Assembly: GCF_029893365.1 (NCBI RefSeq)
Contig: NZ_JARXUZ010000001.1
Span: forward strand, 1,674,001-1,738,000
Source: Cryobacterium sp. CG_9.6
Lineage (GTDB): Bacteria > Actinomycetota > Actinomycetes > Actinomycetales > Microbacteriaceae
Reading direction: 5' to 3'
Length of the DNA stretch: 64,000 nt
The notes under the pieces are model-generated. The model was not told the origin of the DNA and ran no database searches. It saw only the letters and a list, made by a program, of their open reading frames with translations. Below are positions 51,336 through 60,317 of this stretch, piece by piece. A program made the translations under genes and the position numbers. Every line of letters begins with the position of its first letter. Positions within the stretch are counted from its first letter, which is position 1.

Positions 51336-52874
51336 ATGCTCGATTTTTCGTTCGGCCCAATTCTGGGAATCATACTCACCATCACGGTCATTCTGGTGAT
51401 CGCACTGATTTATGCACGCACCATTTACAAAAATGCCGGACCTGACGAAGCCCTGATCATTACGGGAAAAAAGTCGCGTAAGACCATTGTTGATGGTGCA
51501 ACGCTCGAAGAATCAGGGCAGCGGGTCGTTCACGGCCAGGGTGTGTTCATCACCCCCTTCTTTCAGAAGGCCTTCAAGATCAGCCTGCGCAGCCGCGCCA
51601 TCGAGATAACCGCCGTTGCCCAGGACCGAAATGGGATCACCCTCACCGTGGAAGCCGTGGCCATCGTCAAGGTTGGGGACGACCCGGCCAACATCCGGGC
51701 CGCCGCCCAGCGATTCCTCGGGCAGGACAAAAATATCGACGGGTTCGCTCAGGAGGTGCTGTCCGGCTCCCTGCGCTCATCAATCGGTGCCACCGACGTG
51801 ATGACCGTCATTCAGAAACGAGACGAGCTCGGAACTGCCGTGCTGGCCACCGCACGTGAGTCGCTGGCCAATCAGGGGCTCGACGTGGACTCCTTTGAGA
51901 TCAAGGGCATCACCGACGAAAACGATTACATTCGCGATATCGGGCGCGCGGAGCAGGCCAAGGTACGCCGACAGGCGGAGGTGGCCGAGCACCTCGCCAA
52001 TCGGGAATCGCAGGAGGCGTCCATTGCCGCGGAGCAGGCCGTAGCCGAGGCGCAGAATACGCTGGCGCTGCGCAAGGCGGCCCTCCAACTGGATACCGAC
52101 AAGGCGGCCGCCGAGGCAGCCGCTTCCCGGCCGCTTGCCGAGGCCAAGGCGCAACAGGCGATCGTTCAGGAACAGGAACTCACCGCGCAACGCCGTGCCA
52201 GCCTGCGCAAGGCCGAACTGGAATCCGAGGTGCACGCGATTGCCGACGCGGATGCCTACAGAATTCGCGTGACGGCCGTAGCCGCCGCCGAGGCATCCGT
52301 GGCGAAAGCAACCGCAGACCGCGATAGCCGGGTGGCTAACGCGGAAGCCACACGAGCGGAAGGTCAGGCGGAAGCCGATGCAATTCTGGCAAAGGGTACG
52401 GCCGAGGCCACGGCCACGCGGCTGTCCGCGGAGGCCGTAGCGCAGCAGTCTGAAGCGTTGATCCAGTTGCGTCTGGTGGAGATGCTTCCGAAGATCGCTC
52501 ATGAACTCGCCGCCCCGATGAGCAATATTGACCAGCTCACGGTGATCTCCACTGACGGTGCCAGTCAGCTGAGTAAGAATGTGGCGTCCGGTTTCTCCGA
52601 GGTTGACGCCGTGCTGACGTCTACGATGGGGGTGGGGATCAAAGACCTGCTCGCTGGCCTTGCCGGAGGGACGGCGGCGGGTGCGGCTCTTGCACGGACC
52701 ATGCGTCAGGAGCCCACCACGATTGCAGATGTGGTGGAGCCGTTTGACGGGGAATCTGCACGTCCCGCCGCGCCGACCGTGGATATCGATGCCGTCGCTG
52801 CTGCTGCCGGGGCCTCTGCCGCGGATGCTGCGCGGCACGCCGCAAACGGATTCGTGAACGGTGCGCGGCAGTAG
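51336..52874 (+). CDS. Flotillin-like SPFH-domain membrane protein
   Basis: A 512-residue protein. An N-terminal membrane helix spans about 2-26 (GPILGIILTITVILVIALIYA). The SPFH domain (about 45-200) starts DEALIITGKKSRKTIVDG. A very long Ala/Glu/Lys/Gln coiled coil (about 200-400; RESQEASIAAEQAVAEAQNTLALRKAALQ) is typical of flotillins. The C-terminal domain lies around 400-512. Flotillins organise membrane domains and scaffolds. ATG 51336 with GGAAGGACCC; the longer frame from 51108 is not supported. Confidence 0.9.
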   Translation: MLDFSFGPILGIILTITVILVIALIYARTIYKNAGPDEALIITGKKSRKTIVDGATLEESGQRVVHGQGVFITPFFQKAFKISLRSRAIEITAVAQDRNGITLTVEAVAIVKVGDDPANIRAAAQRFLGQDKNIDGFAQEVLSGSLRSSIGATDVMTVIQKRDELGTAVLATARESLANQGLDVDSFEIKGITDENDYIRDIGRAEQAKVRRQAEVAEHLANRESQEASIAAEQAVAEAQNTLALRKAALQLDTDKAAAEAAASRPLAEAKAQQAIVQEQELTAQRRASLRKAELESEVHAIADADAYRIRVTAVAAAEASVAKATADRDSRVANAEATRAEGQAEADAILAKGTAEATATRLSAEAVAQQSEALIQLRLVEMLPKIAHELAAPMSNIDQLTVISTDGASQLSKNVASGFSEVDAVLTSTMGVGIKDLLAGLAGGTAAGAALARTMRQEPTTIADVVEPFDGESARPAAPTVDIDAVAAAAGASAADAARHAANGFVNGARQ

Positions 52875-52898
52875 CACCGAGGGCCTAGCTACCAGGAC

Positions 52899-54035
52899 CT
52901 AGTCACAGGCGTTGAGGGTAGTGCGGAGCAGAGTGCCGAGGCTGTCGGTGCCGCCGGAAGAGAGGGCGTAACGCTGTCGGTCGGCGCCGGTACCCAACCG
53001 CCAGAAACGGTCGAGCAGGTGGGAAACCTGCTCGGCATCACCGGACTCCTCCAGGGCGTCTGTGACGGATGTGACCAACGCCCTGACGACCGCGCGCGCC
53101 GGCGCAAGTTCTCCGGACAACGGGTTGATGAGCCGCGCCTGCACGCCCTCCCGCGCAGCATGCCAGAGCGAAGCGTCGAGGAGTTCCGGCTCGAGAAATA
53201 CGGGACACCGTCCCCGTTCCGCAGCTATCAGTGCAGTGGAGACGAGGGCCCGGGTGAGAGCGGCGAGAAGGAGGGTGCTGGGTGTGTCGAGCTGAGCGTC
53301 ACACACCCGCACCTCAACCGTCGGATATTTCTCTGCCAGGCGGGCACCCCACCAGATCGTGTGCAGGTCAAACGTGCCGGCAACCCCGACGAGGCGCTGG
53401 GTGCGGCGATGGTAGTCGGCCACATCAGCAAAGTACGGCGGGCATCCGCCGGTTGACCACCGCCGTGCATGGATGCTGCGCCAACTGGAAAAACCAGTGT
53501 CGCGACCGTTCCAGAACGGTGAATTACTGCTCATTGCCAGAAGAACCGGCAGCCACACGCGCAGGCGATTGAGTGCCTCGACACCGGCTTCCTGGCTGGG
53601 GATTCCCACGTGCAGATGAAGTCCGTTGATCAGATGATCGGGAATGAGACCGCGAAACTCCTCTTCCACCCGGCGGTAGCGGGCGCTGATCGTGACCTCA
53701 GGCCACCCATCGGTCTGGAAGGGTGCACCGACACCGACCGCCACGGAGTTGAGCGCCGTGGCAGCCTCGGCCAACCGTGAGCGAAAACCCAGGAGGCTGG
53801 CTTCGGCCTGATCAAGGCGGTCGAAGACGGGGCTGGAATGCTCGATCTGAGAAGCGAGAAACTCCGAATGAACGAACGGCGCGTGATCAACGTGCGCGGT
53901 GGGTGGGGTCGGAGCCGGGGCGGCAGTGGATGACCGAGAACGCAGCAGAGACTGAACCTGGGTGCTCACCGGGAGCGGGTGCAGCGTAGCGCTGTCCACA
54001 AACATGAATTCCTCTTCGACGCCGAACGTTCGCAT
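52899..54035 (-). CDS. ybdK: Carboxylate-amine ligase YbdK-type (glutamate-cysteine ligase 2 family)
   Basis: A 378-residue protein. RTFGVEEEFMFVD (3-15) is the N-terminal ATP/substrate motif of the GCS2 family. HVDHAPFVHSEFLASQIEH, GLHLHVGIPSQEAG, LLAMSSNSPFWNGRDTGFSSWRS and the later VEVRVCDAQLDTPS complete the pattern. Members form peptide bonds with glutamate or act as weak gamma-glutamylcysteine synthetases. ATG 54035 with GCAGGGGAAG; upstream codons to 54167 overlap the next promoter. It converges on the flotillin gene. Confidence 0.88.
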   Translation of the reverse strand: MRTFGVEEEFMFVDSATLHPLPVSTQVQSLLRSRSSTAAPAPTPPTAHVDHAPFVHSEFLASQIEHSSPVFDRLDQAEASLLGFRSRLAEAATALNSVAVGVGAPFQTDGWPEVTISARYRRVEEEFRGLIPDHLINGLHLHVGIPSQEAGVEALNRLRVWLPVLLAMSSNSPFWNGRDTGFSSWRSIHARRWSTGGCPPYFADVADYHRRTQRLVGVAGTFDLHTIWWGARLAEKYPTVEVRVCDAQLDTPSTLLLAALTRALVSTALIAAERGRCPVFLEPELLDASLWHAAREGVQARLINPLSGELAPARAVVRALVTSVTDALEESGDAEQVSHLLDRFWRLGTGADRQRYALSSGGTDSLGTLLRTTLNACD

Positions 54036-54169
54036 CACTTCCCCTGCCCTGTTGCTGGGATGGTAGCCCGGTCCTGACCTGCTTGTGGCCGTATTGGCGC
54101 GGCGACCCCCTAGCGAGGATGCGATGAATGATGTTTTATAGACCGCACGTAGGGGACGAGGGAGCAATC

Positions 54170-56368
54170 ATGATCAGCAATCCACCGTCCGGGATGGCCT
54201 CATCGTCGCGCCGAACACTTCGAGGCGCAGCGACCGCTCTCGTGGGGTTCGTCGCCATGAGCGTCACCGTGGGTGTGCTGGTGAGCGTGGGGGTCACTCC
54301 GGTATTGGCCATTACCGGGTTGGCGGCGTCCAGCACCATCAACGTCTTTGAGGGTCTCCCCGGCTTCGTCTCCCTGGACGCGCTGTCAGAGAAGAGCAAC
54401 ATTTACGCCACGCAGACCGATGGCACCCCGGTGCTGCTCGCATCGTTTTATGACCAGAATCGCATTGAAGTGGAATCGGATGCCATCAGCCCGTACGCGA
54501 AGGATGCCGCGATCGCCGGGGAAGACCCACGGTTCTACGAGCACGGTGGGATTGATCTGCAGGGCACGCTGCGAGCGACAGCCTCGACCCTGTCCGGTGG
54601 CGCCACGCAGGGCGGTTCGTCCATCACTCAGCAATACGTGAAAAATGTGTTGATTCAAAAATGTGAACTGATCGCCGACACGACCGCGCACGATGCCTGC
54701 TACTCGAACGCAACGGAGACCACACCGGAACGCAAACTTCGGGAAATGCGCCTTGCAATTGGTGTTGAAAAGTTCGTGACCAAGGACGATATTTTGCGGC
54801 AATACTTCAACATTGCCGGATTCGGCGGCACGGTGTACGGGATCGAGGCCGCCGCGAACTACTATTTCAACACCACCGCGGCGAACCTCACTCTGCCCCA
54901 GGCGACCAGTCTGGTGGCCATCGTCAACAATCCGGTCAAGTTTCAGATTGACCGTCCCGCCAGCGCCACCAACGGTGCTGCAAACGGATATGCGGCCAAC
55001 AAGCAGCGCCGCGATTACCTCCTCGCTGCGATGCTCAAGCATCAGAAGATTTCCACGGCGGAGTACGAGGCGGCTCGGGCAACACCGGTGGAACCGGTGA
55101 TCACGGAGCCCAGTACCGGGTGCCAGACGGCGGTGGCCAACGCCTTCTTCTGCGACTACGTCACGAAGATTTTGCAGAACGATCCCACGTTCGGTGAGGA
55201 CGCGAGCGCTCGCATGCTGAACTTTCGGCGCGGAGGGTACAACGTGTACACGACTCTTGACCTTGATCTTCAACAGGTGGCCGTGGCGACCATGACGGCT
55301 CAGGTGCCCACAACCTATCCCGTGGGTGATCTGGGTTCGGTCATCACCAGTGTTCAGGTGGGAACCGGGCGAGTACTGGTCATGACGCAGAACAAGGACT
55401 ACAGCCAGGATCCGGCGGTGCAAGCCACCGGAGCCAACTACACGGGCATCAACTACAACACCGACTATGCCTATGGCGGCTCGAGCGGCTTTCAACCAGG
55501 GTCCTCCTACAAGGTCTTCACCCTGGCCGAGTGGCTGAAAGAAGGTCACAAGCTCACCGAGCGGGTCGACTCGCGACGCAAGGCCAATTGGGGAACGTTT
55601 CAAGACAGCTGTCTCGGGCCGCAGAACTACGACCAGCAGCGCTGGAGCCCCCGAAATGACCAGAATGAAGCGGGCGGCAACTACAGTGCGCTGGAGTCCA
55701 CAGTCCGATCGATCAATACGGGGTTCATCGGAATGGCCAAGCGTCTCGACCTCTGTGGAATTCGCAAGACCGCAGAGAGCTTTCAGGTGCACCGGGCCGA
55801 CGGGCAGCCGCTGCAACAGACCGCGGCCACGGTCATTGGCACGAACGAAGTGGCGCCGCTCACCATGGCCGTGGCGTTCGCCGGCATTGCCAATAAAGGC
55901 GTCACATGCAGCCCGATTGCGATCGACAGCATCGTGGATCGGAATGGTGTCGCCATTCCAGTGCCGCAGACGCAGTGCGCTCAGTCGGTTGACCCACGTG
56001 TTGCCGAGGGAATGGTCTATGGAATGCGCCGGGTGATGACGAACGGAACGGCTCGGCAATCCAATGTGGGCACCAGCCCGTGGGTGCCCATGATCGGGAA
56101 GACCGGGACGACGGATGGTGCCAAAGACACCTGGATGAGTGGCTCAAGCTCCAAGGTGGCCACCGTCGTTGCGGTTGTCAGTCTCAGCGGCGCCGTCAAC
56201 CAACGCCGCCTGAAGTTTGCGAGCGGTCCGGTGGCCACCGCACGTCACCGGATGTGGCCGGTGGTCATGTCGGCTGCAAACGCGAAGTACGGCGGTGACG
56301 ACCTGATCGAGTCCGCAGGGGTGCCGTCAGCAACCCCGGCAACCCCCACCCCGTCCCCGCAACGCTAG
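54170..56368 (+). CDS. Class A penicillin-binding protein (transglycosylase/transpeptidase)
   Basis: A 732-residue bifunctional PBP. One N-terminal membrane helix (about 20-55) is followed by a GT51 domain (about 95-270: AGEDPRFYEHGGID with catalytic Glu, QGGSSITQQYVKN, RKLREMRLAIG). The transpeptidase domain has active-site SSYK in GFQPGSSYKVF, SIN in STVRSINTGF, and KTGTT. A Pro/Thr-rich tail ends it. It polymerises and crosslinks peptidoglycan outside the membrane. No PASTA repeats. ATG 54170 with GAGGGAG. It converges on dnaE2 9 bp away. Confidence 0.93.
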   Translation: MISNPPSGMASSSRRTLRGAATALVGFVAMSVTVGVLVSVGVTPVLAITGLAASSTINVFEGLPGFVSLDALSEKSNIYATQTDGTPVLLASFYDQNRIEVESDAISPYAKDAAIAGEDPRFYEHGGIDLQGTLRATASTLSGGATQGGSSITQQYVKNVLIQKCELIADTTAHDACYSNATETTPERKLREMRLAIGVEKFVTKDDILRQYFNIAGFGGTVYGIEAAANYYFNTTAANLTLPQATSLVAIVNNPVKFQIDRPASATNGAANGYAANKQRRDYLLAAMLKHQKISTAEYEAARATPVEPVITEPSTGCQTAVANAFFCDYVTKILQNDPTFGEDASARMLNFRRGGYNVYTTLDLDLQQVAVATMTAQVPTTYPVGDLGSVITSVQVGTGRVLVMTQNKDYSQDPAVQATGANYTGINYNTDYAYGGSSGFQPGSSYKVFTLAEWLKEGHKLTERVDSRRKANWGTFQDSCLGPQNYDQQRWSPRNDQNEAGGNYSALESTVRSINTGFIGMAKRLDLCGIRKTAESFQVHRADGQPLQQTAATVIGTNEVAPLTMAVAFAGIANKGVTCSPIAIDSIVDRNGVAIPVPQTQCAQSVDPRVAEGMVYGMRRVMTNGTARQSNVGTSPWVPMIGKTGTTDGAKDTWMSGSSSKVATVVAVVSLSGAVNQRRLKFASGPVATARHRMWPVVMSAANAKYGGDDLIESAGVPSATPATPTPSPQR

Positions 56369-56377
56369 CGGGTGGGT

Positions 56378-59300
56378 TCAGGCCCGTCGGGCGGATGGGA
56401 GATGGCGCAGACCGCGGGGAAAGTCGTGGTCAGCTGCCGACATCAGACGTTCGGCCGCCTGGTCAGCGGCGACACGGTCCGCGTCGGCGGCGGCTAGCGC
56501 GGCCAGCTGCGCGGCAGCGAGTTCCCGCTGGTGCCGTTCCCGGACCTCCCGTGCAACATCAAAGAGGTCCCACAGGTTTTCGCCGGTGACCGAGACACCC
56601 CTCGCGCCCGACCGACGGGTTCTGCCGCGCACGAGCATGTACTTCGTCTGGAATACGTGTGCACCCACGCGCTCCTGAGCATCATGGAAGAAGACCACGT
56701 TTGACACCGGTCCGGTGCCATCGTCGAGGCTGATGAACACCACTCGGCGCCCGCCTCGCATGGGCGGAGTGTTTGTGGCCCGGCGCACACCGGCCAGTAA
56801 CACCTCGGTGCCACCAGGTAGGTTTCCCAGTTCGGATGCCGGTGTCACCCCCAGCTCCGCAAAGAGCGGGTGAAACCGAGTCATTTGGTGGTGGGAAATG
56901 GCCAGGTTCAGATTCATCAGTTCAAGGTCGGTCTGGGTGCGACCGCGCAGCTCCAGCGAGGTGACCGCTCCGGCCCCCTCACCCACGTAGCTGTGCACCG
57001 GAAGCTCCACGTCAAAGGCCAGTTGCTGCTCGGTGATCGCAACGGCGGTGCCGCGTAGCGACTGGATGTGTGCCAGAAGCTCATGGCGCCGTGTGCGGTC
57101 ATAGTCAATGAAGCAATCAAGTGCGCCGACACGGGCCAGCGCCTCGAAGGTGCGTCGACGCGGACGCACCCGGTCCCGAAAGTCCTGCAGGGAACTGAAG
57201 GGTTGGTGCCGCACAATCCGGGCGCGTTCGGTCTCTGTGCTTCCGGTCAGCTCAGGGAGGGCAAGACGGATGCCCTGGGTTCCGTCGGCGAGCTCCTCCA
57301 CCCGATAGTCGAGCGCGCTGCGCTGCACATCGAGGCTCAGAACGGGAACGCCGAGCGTGCGCGCCTCGGCCACGATGAGGTCCTTGGGCCACATGCCCGG
57401 GTCATGCGTGAGCAGGCCGGACAGGAATTCTGCGGGGTGATGGGTCTTGAGCCAGGCGGACTGGTAAGTGGGCAAGGCAAACGCGGCACCGTGTGCCTTC
57501 GCAAAACCGAAACTTCCGAATCCCGCGAGCACGGTCCAGATGCGGTCGATCACCTCCGAGGGGAACCCGCGTAGAAGCGCACGTTCCCGCACGAAGGCTT
57601 CGATCTGTGGGAGCTGTTCCGGTTTGCCCAGGTGACGCCGAAAGACATCCGCTTTGCCCAGACCACACCCGGTCAGCTCGTCAAACAGGCGCATGACCTG
57701 CTCATGGAAGATGACGACCCCGTACGTCTCCTCAAGAATGGGTCGAAACCGCGGGTGCAGGTAGTCGGGTGCCACCTCTCCGTGTCTGGCCCGCAGATAC
57801 GTGAGCGGCATGTTGTTCTTCATAGGCCCCGGACGAAAGAGCGATATTTCTACCGTGAGATCGTTGAAGACCTCGGGTTGCAACTTTCCCACAAGCTCCA
57901 TTTGCCCCGGCGACTCGATTTGAAAAATTCCGAGCGTGCGGGTGGACCGGATGAGCTCGAAGGTGGCGGGGTCATCGAGGGGGATGCGATCAAGGTCGAT
58001 ACTCTCCCCGGTGAGTCGATGATGTTCTTCGACGGCGTGGGACATTGCCGATTGCATGCGCACGCCGAGAATGTCGAGTTTGATGAGTCCCATGGGGTCC
58101 ATGTCGTGCTTATCGAACTGTGACATGGGCAGCCCCATACCGGACGCCTGCACGGGCGTACGGTCAAGCAGGCTCGAATCGGAGAGGATGACGCCGCACG
58201 GATGCACCGAGATGTGTCGGGGCAGTCGGTCGAGTCGGGCGGTGAGATCCACGAGAAGATCAAGTTGCTGCGATTGGCGTACCTCGGCGGCCAGCGCCTC
58301 GAGTTCGGGTTTCTCCTCGAGGGCGCGGCGAAAGTCTCGGGCGTTGAACCGCCACATCTGCTTGGCAATGGATGCAATCTGTTCATCGGGCATCCCCAGA
58401 GCGAGACCCGCATCACGCACCGCACCGCGTCCGCGGTACGCGTTGGTCATCGACATGAGTGAGACCCGGTCGCTGCCGAAGGTCTCGAAAATCTTGCGGT
58501 AAATATCGTGGCGCCGAGAGGACTCCACATCAAGGTCGATATCGGGCAATGTCTGACGTTCGGGGGAGAGGAACCGTTCAAACAGCAGGCCATTGGAGAG
58601 GGGTTCGACGGACGAGGTGCGCAGCGCATAGTTGAGCACGGAGCCCACTCCGGAGCCGCGCGCCTGAATGCGGATTCCCATGCCGCGGATGATGTCGGCG
58701 ACTCGGGCCACGGTGAGGAAGTAGCCGGAAAAACCCAGATGCTCGACCGTTGTCATTTCCCGGGCGAGTTGGGCGTGGGCGTCGGCTCTGGCGGTGTCAC
58801 CCGCGGCGGCGTACAGATCATCAATTCCGTGCTGTGCCCGGCGCCATAATTCGGCAACCGGATCGCCGGTGACACCGATGATCCGGGCCTCCGGCATACG
58901 GGGTCGACCGAGGCCAATATCGGTATCCGGGTCGAGACTGCACTGCTCGGCAAGACTCTCCGTAGTCTGGAACAGTCGTTCGAGTGCGCCATTATCGTGC
59001 AGGCCGGCGTCAACGACCATTCGGGCCACCTGACGCATGGCTCCCAGGGGTTTGAGCCAGGCCTGGCCATTGGTCTGCAGGGTCTGCAGTTCGGCGAGCG
59101 GGGTCAGGGCACGGGCGGCATCGGCAAGGTCGGCGGTAACGGCTTCCTCGGTGGTTCCGTAGCGCACGGAGTTGGACAGCACGGCGGGCACTCCGGATTG
59201 CTCGGCGAGGGACAGTAGCCGAGTGGCCGGTGTGACGCTACCGATCGTTCCTGATTCGGCGAGGTGGCAGACGATCTCGAGGTACACCGAGCGCTCCGGC

Positions 59301-59872
59301 ATGATGCGCAGCCAGGCGGTGAGACGGGCCTCGGCCTCGGGGCTGTTGCGCTGCTGGGTGGCCAGGCCCACGTCTGAGGTGGGACCCAGTAACACGCTCA
59401 GGCAGCGCAGCGCCGCGAGGTCGGCGAGGTGGGCTCGTGAAATGCTCGGCAGCTGGCTGGCCGTGGCCCGCGACGAGGTCATGATGGGTGCGGAAGGGGG
59501 AGACGCGGATTCAGACGAGGTCAGAAGAGTCGTCTGCTCCGTGGGGGCCACCGTATTCGCGTGAGCGGCAGAAATGGCGCGGCAGAGCGCCGCATAACCG
59601 TGTCCGGCGTTATTACCGTGCGCGAGCACGGTGACCCGGCCGAGGGAACGATACTCGTCGTCATGCACCGCCAGCTCGGCACCGAGCCCCGGACGGATGC
59701 CGGCAGCCACGCACGCACGCACATGTTTGACCGCGCCGTAGAGGCCATCACGGTCGGTGAGGGCGAGAAAGCTGGCGCCCTGTTCGCGGGCCTGGTCAAC
59801 AAGCGTCTCGGGAAGGGTGACCCCGTAGTGAGTGGAATACGCACTCGCCACGTGAAGGTGTGAGAAGGTCAT
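56378..59872 (-). CDS. dnaE2: Error-prone DNA polymerase III alpha subunit DnaE2 (ImuC)
   Basis: A 1164-residue C-family polymerase. An N-terminal PHP domain (FSHLHVASAYSTHYGVTLPETL at 3-24, then ALTDRDGLYGAVKH) is present. The palm catalytic aspartates are in PDIDLD (443-448: D444, D446, D448). The middle part includes SPGQMELVGKLQPEVFND, and the C-terminus an OB fold but no epsilon-binding C-terminal domain as in DnaE1. The shorter form and DUF6504 partner are typical of DnaE2, the mutagenic translesion polymerase. The 90-residue DUF6504 gene lies 3 bp upstream on the same strand, and a LexA box precedes the pair. Confidence 0.92.
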   Translation of the reverse strand: MTFSHLHVASAYSTHYGVTLPETLVDQAREQGASFLALTDRDGLYGAVKHVRACVAAGIRPGLGAELAVHDDEYRSLGRVTVLAHGNNAGHGYAALCRAISAAHANTVAPTEQTTLLTSSESASPPSAPIMTSSRATASQLPSISRAHLADLAALRCLSVLLGPTSDVGLATQQRNSPEAEARLTAWLRIMPERSVYLEIVCHLAESGTIGSVTPATRLLSLAEQSGVPAVLSNSVRYGTTEEAVTADLADAARALTPLAELQTLQTNGQAWLKPLGAMRQVARMVVDAGLHDNGALERLFQTTESLAEQCSLDPDTDIGLGRPRMPEARIIGVTGDPVAELWRRAQHGIDDLYAAAGDTARADAHAQLAREMTTVEHLGFSGYFLTVARVADIIRGMGIRIQARGSGVGSVLNYALRTSSVEPLSNGLLFERFLSPERQTLPDIDLDVESSRRHDIYRKIFETFGSDRVSLMSMTNAYRGRGAVRDAGLALGMPDEQIASIAKQMWRFNARDFRRALEEKPELEALAAEVRQSQQLDLLVDLTARLDRLPRHISVHPCGVILSDSSLLDRTPVQASGMGLPMSQFDKHDMDPMGLIKLDILGVRMQSAMSHAVEEHHRLTGESIDLDRIPLDDPATFELIRSTRTLGIFQIESPGQMELVGKLQPEVFNDLTVEISLFRPGPMKNNMPLTYLRARHGEVAPDYLHPRFRPILEETYGVVIFHEQVMRLFDELTGCGLGKADVFRRHLGKPEQLPQIEAFVRERALLRGFPSEVIDRIWTVLAGFGSFGFAKAHGAAFALPTYQSAWLKTHHPAEFLSGLLTHDPGMWPKDLIVAEARTLGVPVLSLDVQRSALDYRVEELADGTQGIRLALPELTGSTETERARIVRHQPFSSLQDFRDRVRPRRRTFEALARVGALDCFIDYDRTRRHELLAHIQSLRGTAVAITEQQLAFDVELPVHSYVGEGAGAVTSLELRGRTQTDLELMNLNLAISHHQMTRFHPLFAELGVTPASELGNLPGGTEVLLAGVRRATNTPPMRGGRRVVFISLDDGTGPVSNVVFFHDAQERVGAHVFQTKYMLVRGRTRRSGARGVSVTGENLWDLFDVAREVRERHQRELAAAQLAALAAADADRVAADQAAERLMSAADHDFPRGLRHLPSARRA

Positions 59873-59875
59873 CAG

Positions 59876-60148
59876 TCATCCCCAATCGAGGGCAAGCACC
59901 CACGCTCCATCGGCGCCACGACGCAGGTCATAGCGGTGCTGTTCCTCTCCACCGCGAGAGGCATCAAGACGCCACAGCTCGGTGTCGATGCGCGTGGGTG
60001 TGCCGGCGTCTTCCCACCAGCGGGTGCGCTTGAAAACCGCTTGTGGTTGTCCGATCACGGTGTGCTCAAATCGATTCCACACGAATGCGCGTGGGTCTCC
60101 ATCACTCGTGAGCTCCACATCAACCGGTGCGTCAATAATCTGCGGCAT
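59876..60148 (-). CDS. DUF6504 family protein (dnaE2 partner)
   Basis: A 90-residue protein, DUF6504 type: DVELTSDGDPRAFVWNRFEHTVIGQP, RTRWWEDAGTPTRIDTELWRLDA, and YDLRRGADGAWVLALDWG at the end. In actinobacterial mutagenesis cassettes this small gene usually sits between imuB (a Y-family-like pseudo-polymerase) and dnaE2. Its role is unproven. The ATG is preceded by GGCGAGGAATCC. The gene starts the operon here, and no imuA or imuB is upstream. Confidence 0.85.
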   Translation of the reverse strand: MPQIIDAPVDVELTSDGDPRAFVWNRFEHTVIGQPQAVFKRTRWWEDAGTPTRIDTELWRLDASRGGEEQHRYDLRRGADGAWVLALDWG

Positions 60149-60217
60149 GTCAGGATTCCTCGCCTTCTCATCTCAGAAAAACGATGCGCCACATCAGGCA
60201 AATTCACCCAACCGTTA

Positions 60218-60229
60218 GAACGCATGTTC
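60218..60229. promoter_or_regulatory. LexA (SOS) box
   Basis: GAACGCATGTTC, exact GAAC-N4-GTTC, palindromic through AGAACGCATGTTCT. It lies about 70 bp upstream of DUF6504-dnaE2 and about 90 bp upstream of the divergent CdaR start. It should place the mutagenesis cassette under LexA. Confidence 0.88.
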
Positions 60230-60305
60230 TATGTGGAAAGTGTATGTCACCCCACCGACACTCGCCAGATCCAACCTTCAGGTAGTGGTTGCAGCTTGCG
60301 CACCC

Positions 60306-60311
60306 TACGAT
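60306..60311 (+). promoter_or_regulatory. -10 box of leaderless cdaR-like gene
   Basis: TACGAT, then 6 nt, then ATG 60318. Confidence 0.5.
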
Positions 60312-60317
60312 GACGCC

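Noticed and set aside
60218..60229. Considered whether the GAAC-N4-GTTC site regulates cdaR instead of dnaE2
   Set aside because: It can affect both, but dnaE2 is a classical LexA target, while cdaR has its own -10 much closer to its start.
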